Source of the DNA: Paracoccaceae bacterium
Lineage (GTDB): Bacteria; Pseudomonadota; Alphaproteobacteria; Rhodobacterales; Rhodobacteraceae
Assembly (NCBI GenBank): GCA_007120685.1
Contig: SKNG01000042.1
Span: 1-7,518 of the forward strand
Direction: 5' to 3'
Length of the DNA: 7,518 nucleotides
Numbering within the stretch: the stretch's first letter is position 1; every line of letters starts with the position of its first letter. Positions 1 to 6,555 of the stretch are shown piece after piece. The notes under the pieces are model-generated. The model saw only the letters and a list, made by a program, of their open reading frames with translations, did not search any database and was not told the DNA's origin. The position numbers and the translations under genes were made by a program.

Positions 1-117
1 CAGATCGCCGCCGTCAGGAAGGACCTTAACGCCGAATACACCGCCGCCGACACCACGCCGTCAGCCTCTCAGCAGGCTCGCCCCGCCAGCGAAATTTCCA
101 GCAGTTTCCGGACTTGA
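1..117 (+). CDS. C-terminal fragment of an unrecognised protein (5' end outside window)
   Basis: The frame is open from the first base and stops at TGA 115-117, giving 38 residues that start QIAAVRKDLNAEYTAAD and end in a Ser/Ala/Pro-rich tail (ASEISSSFRT). The first part reads like a charged helix and the tail like a disordered C-terminus. No domain or motif is recognisable, so no function is proposed. It lies on the side of the tRNA-fMet scar where an integrated element is expected, so it may be an island gene. It could also be a chance open frame, since only 117 bases are visible. Extending the sequence leftwards would settle this. Confidence 0.3.
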   Translation, partial: QIAAVRKDLNAEYTAADTTPSASQQARPASEISSSFRT

Positions 118-214
118 CCTCGGTGTGAACTTCCGCAGCGAAGTCTAGCAAACAAAGCCCCTCGCACAAAACCTTGATTCGCTCACTGGCGGGTGCCATT
201 TCTTTCTAGACGAA

Positions 215-463
215 GTGCAAGCAGGCGTGCTGGGGCTCGGTTGGCACCACTTGCAAGCACGAGATGCAGAGGCGTGGATGCATGGGCTCACCCGATCGCG
301 GGTGACGCGGTATCACTATGCCGCAGAGCACTTGGTCGCCTGCGCTCGGCTCGCGCGGGACATCCCGGACTTCGGTGCGTTCGAGACGCACGATGCCTAT
401 GTCGCCCGGCTGAAGGAGGAGCACGGCAGGAAGTTCGGCTTCTGGTCGCTCGCAGCCGCCTGA
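215..463 (+). pseudogene. C-terminal remnant resembling DUF6880-type (SWIM-associated) protein
   Basis: The frame encodes 82 residues from a possible GTG at 215 to TGA 461-463. It is open only back to base 149, after a TAG at 146-148. The C-terminal half is protein-like: SRVTRYHYAAEHL, then ARDIPDFGAFETHDAYVARL, ending HGRKFGFWSL. From memory this resembles the extreme C-terminus of DUF6880 proteins, several hundred residues long and often annotated with SWIM zinc fingers, but I could not search. A full gene would extend far upstream, where the frame is blocked, and there is no Shine-Dalgarno before the GTG. I therefore read it as a 5'-truncated remnant. A perfect hairpin begins at its stop codon, as expected for a genuine gene end. 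The family's function is not established. Alternative: a short intact hypothetical gene. Confidence 0.4.
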
Positions 464-487
464 TGGTCGTGCTACCGCGACCATCAG
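460..487 (+). terminator. Perfect 10-bp hairpin at the stop of the DUF6880-like remnant
   Basis: CTGATGGTCG (460-469) and CGACCATCAG (478-487) are exact reverse complements around the 8-nt loop TGCTACCG. The left arm includes the TGA stop of the preceding frame. No T-run follows (CCAGCG), so it is not a canonical intrinsic terminator. It could be a processing or RNA-stability hairpin, or work in both directions. The position at a gene end makes a terminator-like role the simplest reading. Confidence 0.5.
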
Positions 488-500
488 CCAGCGTCCACAT

Positions 501-522
501 GGAAGCATTGTGGAAGCAAGAG
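501..522 (+). repeat. 22-bp direct repeat, copy 1 (two 11-bp GGAAGCA units)
   Basis: The copy consists of GGAAGCATTGT followed directly by GGAAGCAAGAG, so the GGAAGCA core recurs at 11 bp, about one helical turn. A second copy at 763-784 matches at 21 of 22 positions (T to C at the eighth base). The pair brackets the tRNA-fMet 3' fragment. Helically phased short repeats near an attachment core are typical of integrase arm-type sites, but that role is inferred here. Confidence 0.65.
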
Positions 523-649
523 GGTGCAAATTGCTGCCAGCTACTGCGCAATCGCGCGTATGGTCCGTGCGGGGCAGGGCTCTCCAACTGGCGGAAATGT
601 CGAAGGAAAACGCAACATAGCGCATTTGTTCATGGTTCGTTCGAAACGA

Positions 650-694
650 CTCATAACCTGAAGGTCGTAGGTTCAAATCCTACCCCCGCAACCA
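650..694 (+). tRNA. 3' 45-nt fragment of initiator tRNA-fMet (CAT): attachment-site scar
   Basis: This segment corresponds to tRNA positions 32-76. It has anticodon CAT at 652-654, the 3' anticodon strand CCTGA (657-661), a perfect 5-bp T-stem GTAGG/CCTAC around TTCAAAT (667-683), the acceptor 3' strand CCCCGCA (684-690), discriminator A, and encoded CCA (692-694). The A at position 72 is the initiator hallmark, normally opposite C1. The 5' half is absent: 645-649 (AACGA) cannot pair with CCTGA, and no D-arm or 5' acceptor strand precedes it. It is therefore not a functional tRNA. Fragments that begin in the anticodon loop and end at CCA are typical distal att copies left by tyrosine-recombinase elements integrating into tRNA genes. 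The intact gene should lie to the left with the element in between. Confidence 0.85.
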
Positions 695-720
695 AGATAT
701 TACGCGTTATCAAACGCTTG

Positions 721-751
721 AACGCCGCCCTCCGGGGCGGCGTTTGCGTTT
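721..751 (+). terminator. Intrinsic terminator downstream of the tRNA-fMet fragment
   Basis: AACGCCGCCC (721-730) and GGGCGGCGTT (735-744) form a perfect 10-bp GC-rich stem around the tetraloop TCCG, followed by TGCGTTT. It lies 26 bp after the CCA end of the tRNA fragment, where a tRNA terminator would be expected. It was probably either the native terminator of the chromosomal tRNA-fMet gene, cut off by integration, or a terminator carried by an element end. The T-tract is interrupted, so strength is uncertain. Confidence 0.7.
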
Positions 752-762
752 CCGCCGCCCGC

Positions 763-784
763 GGAAGCACTGTGGAAGCAAGAG
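763..784 (+). repeat. 22-bp direct repeat, copy 2 (two 11-bp GGAAGCA units)
   Basis: GGAAGCACTGT followed by GGAAGCAAGAG repeats the block at 501-522 with one mismatch, 262 bp downstream and beyond the tRNA terminator. A further GGAAGCA core in inverse orientation lies at 835-841 (TGCTTCC on the plus strand). I noticed no others by eye elsewhere in the window. Copies on both sides of the tRNA scar are unexpected if everything to its right is plain chromosome. Confidence 0.65.
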
Positions 785-1027
785 AGGCCGAAATCCTTCA
801 TATCGCTGCGTAGATCGCTGCCTGCGATGACCGCTGCTTCCAGTGCCGCTCCATCGGGATGATCTCATCGATGCCGGCTGGGATGTCGCTACCGGAGGCG
901 AAGAGATGACCATATCGCAGCCCGCAGCGCCTCGCCATGGCCCCGCGAACCGCTTGGATACCGCGATGCCGAGTGCCACAGACCGCGGCGCCTGCTTAAA
1001 AGGGTCATCGCGGGAAGTCGCCTTGTG
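785..1027. other. Spacer without a convincing gene between the tRNA scar and the operon end
   Basis: The only notable frames are weak. A minus-strand ATG frame at 798-938 gives 46 residues (contains IPAGIDEIIPMERHWKQ) without a Shine-Dalgarno. Short plus-strand frames have no recognisable motif. No intrinsic terminator for the leftward operon is visible just past its stop at 1028. The segment may hold decayed gene remnants linked to the integration site. Confidence 0.4.
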
Positions 1028-2002
1028 TCACCAGTCTTCCGTTCGGACGGCCCGGGTTTGCGGGACCCCTGGCAGGACGCAAAGTATCTCGTAGAGCAGG
1101 TTGGCACCGATCAGCGCCGTGTTGCCGGACGGATCATAGGGCGGAGAGACCTCGACCAGGTCGCCGCCCACCAGCCTGAGGCCCGCGCAGCCGCGCACGA
1201 TCTCCAACGCCTGCCAGATTGTCAGGCCCCCAGGTTCCACCGTGCCTGTGCCGGGGGCGAAGGCGGGATCGAGGCTGTCGATGTCGAAGCTCAGATACAC
1301 AGGCGCATCGCCGATGGCTGTCCGGATCTTCGCCATCAGCGGTGTCAGGCTGCGGTGCCAGCAGGCCTCGGCCTGGACCACGGTCCAGCCCTGCCGACGC
1401 CCCCAGCCGAAGTCCTCCGGTGCATAGCCCGTGCCGCGCAGGCCGATCTGGAACACCCGGTCATTCAGCAGGCAGCCGTCCTCCCAGGCGCGGCGGAAGG
1501 GGCAGCCATGGGCGACCTTTTCGCCGAACATCGCGTCGTTGATGTCGGCATGGGCATCGACATGGATCAGCGCGACGGGGCCGTGGCGGTCCCGCATTGC
1601 GCGCAGAATCGGCCAGGTGAGCGTGTGGTCGCCCCCCAGCGTCAGCGGGATCGCGCCGTGGGCAAGGATGCCGGCGTGAAATTCGGTGATGATGTCCACC
1701 GATTTCTTCAGGTCGAAGGTGTTGATGGGCACGTCGCCGATATCGGCCACCTGCAGATGCTCGAAGGGCGCGGCGCCGGTGGCCATGTTGTAGGGCCTCA
1801 GCATCCGGCTTTCGTCGCGGATCTGGCGCGGCCCGTGGCGGGTGCCGGCGCGGTTCGAGGTGCCGATGTCCATGGGGATGCCCACGAAGGCCACGTCAAG
1901 CCCCTCGGCCGTGGCCTGCGCGGGCAGGCGCATCATCGTGGCCGGCCCCCCGAAGCGGGGCATCTCGTTGCCACCGAGCGGCTGGTTGAAGCGGTGGGTC
2001 AT
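1028..2002 (-). CDS. Agmatinase-family ureohydrolase (guanidinobutyrase/guanidinopropionase-like)
   Basis: This 324-residue cytoplasmic enzyme of the arginase/agmatinase superfamily is predicted to hydrolyse a guanidino compound to urea plus the corresponding amine at a binuclear Mn centre. The metal-ligand motifs are complete: GGDHT with H126, DAHAD with D149, H151 and D153, and SFDID with D240 and D242. The N-terminus (NQPLGGNEMPRFGG) and length fit the GbuA/GpuA branch better than short arginases, so the substrate may be guanidinobutyrate, guanidinopropionate or agmatine. A Met in DAMFGEK (158) recalls the specificity loop that separates GbuA (Met) from GpuA (Tyr), but I cannot align it securely. 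I chose the ATG at 2002 because GGAG lies 6 nt upstream and the protein aligns from MTHRFNQ. An in-frame ATG at 2059 would add 19 Pro/Arg-rich residues. It is last in the operon, 63 bp after the MBL gene, and probably acts on the imported substrate. Confidence 0.88.
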   Translation of the reverse strand: MTHRFNQPLGGNEMPRFGGPATMMRLPAQATAEGLDVAFVGIPMDIGTSNRAGTRHGPRQIRDESRMLRPYNMATGAAPFEHLQVADIGDVPINTFDLKKSVDIITEFHAGILAHGAIPLTLGGDHTLTWPILRAMRDRHGPVALIHVDAHADINDAMFGEKVAHGCPFRRAWEDGCLLNDRVFQIGLRGTGYAPEDFGWGRRQGWTVVQAEACWHRSLTPLMAKIRTAIGDAPVYLSFDIDSLDPAFAPGTGTVEPGGLTIWQALEIVRGCAGLRLVGGDLVEVSPPYDPSGNTALIGANLLYEILCVLPGVPQTRAVRTEDW

Positions 2003-2065
2003 GGCGGGCTCCGGGGTTGGCATCGGGATGGGACGGGGTTCTGCCCGGCGCAGGATCAAGGCCCT

Positions 2066-2809
2066 TCAGCCCCGCGCATCGCGGCCCCGCAACCAGGCCT
2101 CGATCAGCGCGCGGTGGCGGGCGCCGGAGTAGCTGGGAAAATGCCCGCCATGAACGATCCGCACGGGCAGGTGCAGCAGGCGTTCCATGCTGGCGGCGTA
2201 ATCGGCCTGTTCCTGCGTGCTTTCGCCTTCGATCAGCGGGCCGTCATAGACGATGTCGCCCGAAAACAGGATGCCGCTCGCCGCCTCCCACAGCGCGATG
2301 CCGCCGGGGGAATGGCCGGGGGTATGGATCACCTCGAACGCCCGGTCGCCGAGGTCGATCACGTCGCCATCCTGCAGGATGCGCGTGGCCGGCGCGGCGC
2401 GGACCCCGTAGCGGGTCGAGGCATAGGGGGCGGGCGGCAGGGCGGTGAAGATCTCGTCGGTGACATAGTCCTCGGCCAGGGTGTTGGCGCGGGTGGGGTT
2501 GGCGAGGATCGCGGCCTCGGCGGCGTGGCACAGCCGGCAGTCGAACTCGTGATGCGCGCCGATGTGGTCGAAATGGGTGTGGCTGGCGACCGCATCGAGC
2601 GCCCGTTCTGTGACCAGCGGCACCCAGCGACGCAGCGGCACCACGCCCATGCCGCTGTCCACCAGCATGTCCCGGTCACGCCCGCGCACGTGCCACATGT
2701 TGCAGCGGTAGAATTCGCGGATGTGGGGCTCGTCGATCCAGGTCACCCCGTCGGACAGCGGGCGGACGCGGTACCAGTCGGCGGGGGCGGCACGGGGCAA
2801 GGCGCTCAT
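2066..2809 (-). CDS. Metallo-beta-lactamase-fold hydrolase
   Basis: This 247-residue MBL-fold (glyoxalase II-like) hydrolase has a full metal site: HTHFDH (77-82), H166 in HTPGHSPGG, D185 in FSGDIVYDG, and H223 in HGGHFPSY. It is predicted to be a cytoplasmic Zn/Fe-dependent hydrolase of an ester, thioester, lactone, lactam or amide; the sequence does not identify the substrate. No signal peptide is seen, so a periplasmic antibiotic beta-lactamase is unlikely. The ATG at 2809 overlaps the ATPase stop (ATGA) and has GGAG 8 nt upstream, which favours it over an ATG at 2860. It sits between the importer ATPase and the ureohydrolase, suggesting a role in catabolism of the imported compound, for example ring opening of a cyclic guanidino or lactam derivative. 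That role is inference from position only. Confidence 0.85.
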   Translation of the reverse strand: MSALPRAAPADWYRVRPLSDGVTWIDEPHIREFYRCNMWHVRGRDRDMLVDSGMGVVPLRRWVPLVTERALDAVASHTHFDHIGAHHEFDCRLCHAAEAAILANPTRANTLAEDYVTDEIFTALPPAPYASTRYGVRAAPATRILQDGDVIDLGDRAFEVIHTPGHSPGGIALWEAASGILFSGDIVYDGPLIEGESTQEQADYAASMERLLHLPVRIVHGGHFPSYSGARHRALIEAWLRGRDARG

Positions 2810-3873
2810 CGGGTGGGCTCCGGTGCAGGGTGGGGCAGCAGGACGGCGGCACGCGCCCACAGCCGCGCGGTGGCCCCGGGCTCGGGCGCGGCACCCTGCG
2901 GCAGATGTGCCACGAGGCGCAGGTCAGGGGCGGCGAGGGGGGCGAAATGCGCGCGGTGGTGGGTTCCGAAGAACGTGGCCTCGACCAGACGGGCCGGCCC
3001 GAGGTCGATGGCCGGGGGCGCCTCGGGCGCGCCGTGCACGGGGCCGGCAGCGATTGCCTCGGGACGCAGGCACAGCATCATCGGCCCCGAGGCCGCCAGC
3101 GGCAGCCGGCCCAGCTGGGTGTCCAGCGCCGCCCCGGTGCCCTGGCCGGGGATCTGGTTCACCTCGCCCATGAAGGCCGCCGAGAACAGGCTGCGCGGGC
3201 GCAGATAGACCTCGCGCGCCGGGCCCTCGTCCTCGATCCGGCCTGCGTTCATCAGCACGATGCGGTCGGCGATGGCCATCGCCTCTTCCTGGTCGTGGGT
3301 AACATGGACGAAGGTGGTGCCGACGCGGCGCTGGATCGCCTTCAGTTCGTCCTGCATCTGTCGGCGCAGCTTCAGGTCGAGCGCGCCGAGGGGTTCGTCC
3401 AGCAGCAGCACCTGCGGCTCCACCGCCAGCGCGCGCGCCAGCGCCACGCGCTGGCGCTGCCCGCCCGACAGCGCGTCGGGATGGCGCCTGCCTGCGCCCT
3501 CCAGCCCCACCAGCGCCAGCAGTTCTTCGGCGCGGGCGCGGCGCGCACGCCGGCCCATCCCGCGCATCCGCAGCCCGAAGGCCACGTTGTCGACCAGCGT
3601 CATGTGGGGAAACAGCGCGTAATCCTGAAACATCGTCGTGGTGGGGCGGTCCTTCGGCGCAACCCCGGCCATGTCGCGCCCACCGATGTGGACCCTGCCG
3701 GAGGTGGGGGTGACAAACCCGCCGAGGATCGCGAGAAGCGTGCTTTTCCCGCAACCCGAGGGGCCCAGAAGGACCACGAATTCGCCCGCCTCCAGCGCCA
3801 GCGAAACACCGTCCAGCGCGGTGAAATCGCCATACCGCATGGTGAGGTCCTTAAGGGTGACGGCGGCGGTCAT
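2806..3873 (-). CDS. potA: Spermidine/putrescine-type ABC transporter ATP-binding protein (PotA/PotG family)
   Basis: This 355-residue ATPase powers the importer on the cytoplasmic face as a homodimer. All nucleotide-binding motifs are intact: Walker A GPSGCGKST (37-45), Q-loop Q83 in MFQDYALFPH, signature LSGGQ (135-139), Walker B VLLLDEP (155-161), D-loop GALD (163-166), and switch His193 in HVTHD. Residues from about 235 to the end form the TOBE regulatory region typical of the PotA/PotG/FbpC class. The ATG at 3873 overlaps the upstream permease stop (ATGA), implying translational coupling. The gene also overlaps the following MBL gene by 4 nt. Specificity comes from the binding protein, so related substrates (putrescine, spermidine, guanidino compounds) remain possible. 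The symbol denotes family rather than proven orthology. Confidence 0.93.
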   Translation of the reverse strand: MTAAVTLKDLTMRYGDFTALDGVSLALEAGEFVVLLGPSGCGKSTLLAILGGFVTPTSGRVHIGGRDMAGVAPKDRPTTTMFQDYALFPHMTLVDNVAFGLRMRGMGRRARRARAEELLALVGLEGAGRRHPDALSGGQRQRVALARALAVEPQVLLLDEPLGALDLKLRRQMQDELKAIQRRVGTTFVHVTHDQEEAMAIADRIVLMNAGRIEDEGPAREVYLRPRSLFSAAFMGEVNQIPGQGTGAALDTQLGRLPLAASGPMMLCLRPEAIAAGPVHGAPEAPPAIDLGPARLVEATFFGTHHRAHFAPLAAPDLRLVAHLPQGAAPEPGATARLWARAAVLLPHPAPEPTR

Positions 3874-4652
3874 CGGCGCGTCCGGCGCAGGGCCACAAGC
3901 TGCACCACCATCACCACCACCACCGAGACGAGGAACACGAGGCTACCGATGGCATTGGCGCGGGGCGAGATTCCGGATCGCAGCAGCGACCAGATCTCGA
4001 CCGGCAGGGTAACGTCGAAGCGGGTCAGCAGAAAGGCGATGATGAACTCGTCCCAGCTGAAGGTGAAGGCGAGGAACCACGCCGCCAGCAGCGCCGGCGC
4101 CAGCATCGGCGCGGTGACATGCCACAGCACGGCCGCCTCTCCCGCACCCAGATCGCGCGCCGCCCGTTCGGCCGCGCGCAGATGCGGGCCCATGGCGGCA
4201 TAGAGGATGGCAAAGCACAAGGGCAGGTTGATCACCACATGCCCAACGCCGGCGGTCCACAGCGACAACCCCACGCCCGCGCGGTTGTAGAGCGACAGAA
4301 GCCCCAGCGCGATGATCAGATAGCTGACCGTCATCGGCGCGATCAGCACCAGCCGCAGCAGCGCCGCCCCCGGCAGCCGGTGCCGCGCCAGCCCCACCGC
4401 CGCCAGGAACCCGAGCCCCAGCGCCACCGTGGCCGACACCGACGCGACCAGAAGCGAATTGCCCAGCCCCGCCATGAGCCGCCGGTCGGCCAGAACATCA
4501 GCATACCAGCGCAGGCTCGGGCCGCGGAAGGGCGGCACCGGCAACCGCCCGTCCTGAAACGAGAACAGCACCAGCACCCCAACCGGCAGCAGGATGAAGC
4601 CGAAGGCCAGCGCCAGATAGACCCAGCCCAGCAGATGCCACGCGCGCGTCAT
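3870..4652 (-). CDS. potC: Polyamine-type ABC transporter permease (PotC/PotI family)
   Basis: This 260-residue inner-membrane permease is one half of the heterodimeric translocation pore. Six hydrophobic segments are visible at about 8-31, 66-90, 100-122, 134-154, 185-207 and 236-255. The cytoplasmic EAA loop that docks on the ATPase lies at about 161-185 (AERAARDLGAGEAAV, then the P-rich APMLAP). FSWDEFIIAFL (198-208) and the short C-terminal tail LRRTRR are typical of PotC/PotI proteins. The ATG at 4652 overlaps the PotB-type gene's TGA (ATGA), and its own TGA overlaps the ATPase ATG. Length fits the family. The symbol denotes family only. Confidence 0.92.
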   Translation of the reverse strand: MTRAWHLLGWVYLALAFGFILLPVGVLVLFSFQDGRLPVPPFRGPSLRWYADVLADRRLMAGLGNSLLVASVSATVALGLGFLAAVGLARHRLPGAALLRLVLIAPMTVSYLIIALGLLSLYNRAGVGLSLWTAGVGHVVINLPLCFAILYAAMGPHLRAAERAARDLGAGEAAVLWHVTAPMLAPALLAAWFLAFTFSWDEFIIAFLLTRFDVTLPVEIWSLLRSGISPRANAIGSLVFLVSVVVVMVVQLVALRRTRR

Positions 4653-5500
4653 ATCCGTTCCACCCGCAGCCAGCGCGCACAGGCCAGATAGGCCAGCGAC
4701 ACCACCGCCATCAGGATCACCGCCATGGCCGAGGCCATCGGGAAATCCCCCCGCCGCCCCAGCTGCATCATGATCAGCTGAGGCAAGGTCAGCTCGCGGT
4801 TGCCGCCGAGGATCTGTGGCGTGATGTAGTCACCCATGCACAGGACGAAGGTCAGGAACGCGCCCGTCACCACCCCCGGCAGGGTCAGCGGCAGGATCAC
4901 ATGCACGAAGGTTGCCACCCGTCCCGCCCCCAGATCCGCCGCCGCCCGGGCATAGTTGGGCGAGAGCTGCACGAGGTTCGCGTAGATCGTCAGCGTCAGC
5001 AGCATGACGAAGAAATGCACGAAGCCCGTGACCGTGGCAAACCGCGTGGCTGAAAGCTGCAACGGCGCCTCGGTGATCCCCAGGCCCATGAGGGCCGCGT
5101 TCACCGCGCCCCCCTGTCCCAGCACCAGCAGCCACGCATAGGACCGCACCACGTAGGAGGTCCAGAAGGGCAGGATTGCCAGCACCAGAACCACGCGCTG
5201 CCAGCGCCTGGGCACCCGGAAGGCGATGATCGCCGCCAGCGGATAGGCCAGCGCCACCGAGACAACTGTCACCACCGCCGTGATCTCCAGCGACACCACC
5301 AGGCCGCGCAGCAGCGACGGCTCGGTGAAGAAGCGGATGTAGTTGTCCAGACCCGGCCCCGGCACCACGGTCCGGCCTTCCAGCCGCGACAGGCTCAGCC
5401 AGACCATCAGCGCGAAGGGGGCCACAAAGAACGCGGCCGTCCAGAGGAGGGCCGGCGCCACGAAGCCCCAGCCCTGACGGGTGCCAGCCTTCGGGCTCAC
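4649..5500 (-). CDS. potB: Polyamine-type ABC transporter permease (PotB/PotH family)
   Basis: This 283-residue inner-membrane permease pairs with the PotC-type subunit. Hydrophobic segments lie at about 13-36, 67-93, 102-125, 155-178, 205-222 and 257-277. The EAA loop is at about 183-208 (ARAAADLGAG, then the ILPLTLPG end). LPFWTSYVVRSYAWL (110-124) and GDYITPQILGG (223-233) are strongly characteristic of the PotB/PotH branch. The start is GTG at 5500, inside the binding-protein stop (GTGA overlap). This is the only non-ATG start in the operon, and no in-frame alternative fits the family N-terminus better. Coupled translation with the upstream gene probably secures initiation. Confidence 0.92.
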   Translation of the reverse strand: MSPKAGTRQGWGFVAPALLWTAAFFVAPFALMVWLSLSRLEGRTVVPGPGLDNYIRFFTEPSLLRGLVVSLEITAVVTVVSVALAYPLAAIIAFRVPRRWQRVVLVLAILPFWTSYVVRSYAWLLVLGQGGAVNAALMGLGITEAPLQLSATRFATVTGFVHFFVMLLTLTIYANLVQLSPNYARAAADLGAGRVATFVHVILPLTLPGVVTGAFLTFVLCMGDYITPQILGGNRELTLPQLIMMQLGRRGDFPMASAMAVILMAVVSLAYLACARWLRVERI

Positions 5501-6555
5501 TGCTGCAGCATGTCGATCCAGAGATCCTGCATCGCCGCGTCCAGATCCGCGTCAGGGACCGGATAGCGCTGGGCGCGGGCAAGGAACTCGGGCTGCTGGT
5601 CCCAGCGCAGGATCGCACGCTCCTCGTCGCTCAGATGCGCAGCCGCGGCCGCGTTGGCCGGCATCCCCCAATAGCAGGACGATGTCGCCAGCCGCGCCTG
5701 CCCTTCGGGCGAGACGATGTATCTTACGAATTCCAGCGCCAGATCGGGGTTGGCGCTGTCGGCCAGCACCGCGATGGACTGCGCCCATAGCAGCGCGCCC
5801 TGCTCGGGGATGGTCCAGTCGAGATCGGGGTTTTCCTCGGCCAGCACCGCGGTCAGCCACTCGCCGCCGCCCACCACGATGTCCACCTCGCCGGTGGCGA
5901 GCGCGGTCTGGCTTGCCACGACCTCGCCCACCAGCCGGGACTCGGCGCGCAGCGCCATCAGCGGCGCGCGCAGCCGTTCCAGTGCCGCGGCATCCAGATC
6001 GGCCGTGGCGATCCCCTCGTTCAGCGCCAGCATCCCCAGCACCGGCAGGTAATAGTCATAGATCGCGATACGGCCCGTGAAATCGCCCGAGAACAGGCTG
6101 TTCATGTCGCCCATGGCGTCTGCGTCCACAGCCGCGCGGTTGAACGACAGCGTGTTGTAGCCGAACTTCTCGGTCACCGCGAAGACCTGCCCGTCGCGGG
6201 TGTTGAGGTCCTCCATCACCAGCTCGGGAAAGAAATCACCCGTCGGCAGCGCGTCCGCAGGCAGTGGCGCAAGCAGGCCCAGATCCACCGCCCGGCCCAC
6301 ATCCACCGCGTCGATCACCAGCACGTCCCAATCCCCGGGGCGAGACTGGTCCAGGATCGCAAGCCCCGCCGCCGTGCCCTCATACTCGCGCAGGTTCACG
6401 CGCACGCCATGGGCCTCCTCGAAGGGGCGGACAAGTTCGGGGTCGGCGTGGTCGCACCACACCAATGCGTTGAGTGACTGCGCCCAGGCCGGCGCGGCCA
6501 GCGCCAGGGTTGCCAGCGCGGTGGAGGCCATCAGGGCCCGGCTGAAAGGGGTCAT
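5497..6555 (-). CDS. potD: Periplasmic polyamine-type substrate-binding protein (PotD/PotF family)
   Basis: This 352-residue extracellular solute-binding protein captures the substrate in the periplasm for the permease pair. The N-terminus is a Sec signal peptide: R6 in the n-region, hydrophobic stretch to about 21, and an AWA-Q site predicting cleavage after A25. Family features follow: WDVLVIDA (76-83), the hinge-region FAVTEKFGYNTLSFNR (125-140), GEVDIVVGGGEW (222-233), and the C-terminal LEFVRYIVSPEGQARL (274-289) where last-helix elements sit. Similarity to PotD/PotF is clear, but the pocket residues cannot be placed without alignment, so putrescine, spermidine, agmatine or guanidino acids all remain possible. 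The ATG at 6555 has a strong AGGAG 8 nt upstream and begins the signal peptide. An ATG at 6636 would put 27 non-signal residues ahead of it and is rejected. It is the first gene of the operon. Confidence 0.92.
   Translation of the reverse strand: MTPFSRALMASTALATLALAAPAWAQSLNALVWCDHADPELVRPFEEAHGVRVNLREYEGTAAGLAILDQSRPGDWDVLVIDAVDVGRAVDLGLLAPLPADALPTGDFFPELVMEDLNTRDGQVFAVTEKFGYNTLSFNRAAVDADAMGDMNSLFSGDFTGRIAIYDYYLPVLGMLALNEGIATADLDAAALERLRAPLMALRAESRLVGEVVASQTALATGEVDIVVGGGEWLTAVLAEENPDLDWTIPEQGALLWAQSIAVLADSANPDLALEFVRYIVSPEGQARLATSSCYWGMPANAAAAAHLSDEERAILRWDQQPEFLARAQRYPVPDADLDAAMQDLWIDMLQQ

Noticed and set aside
206..676. Minus-strand 156-codon frame starting MNLRPSGYES
   Set aside because: Its first residues are antisense tRNA-fMet and the rest is antisense to the DUF6880-like remnant; no protein-like motif is present.
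568..694. A complete tRNA gene or intron-containing tRNA ending at 694
   Set aside because: GTGCGGGGCAGGG near 568 superficially resembles a 5' acceptor/D-arm, but no D-arm fold follows, the 5' anticodon strand is missing, and the gap is far too short for a group I intron.
798..938. Minus-strand 46-codon frame (contains IPAGIDEIIPMERHWKQ)
   Set aside because: Somewhat protein-like, but it has no ribosome-binding site and no recognised family; too weak to call a gene, possibly a remnant.
1025..3208. Plus-strand 727-codon open frame
   Set aside because: It is a GC-bias shadow antisense to the ureohydrolase, MBL and ATPase genes, whose catalytic motifs prove the minus strand is coding.
2830..4203. 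Plus-strand 457-codon open frame
   Set aside because: Antisense to the ATPase and permease genes; Arg/Gln/His-rich composition typical of a shadow frame.
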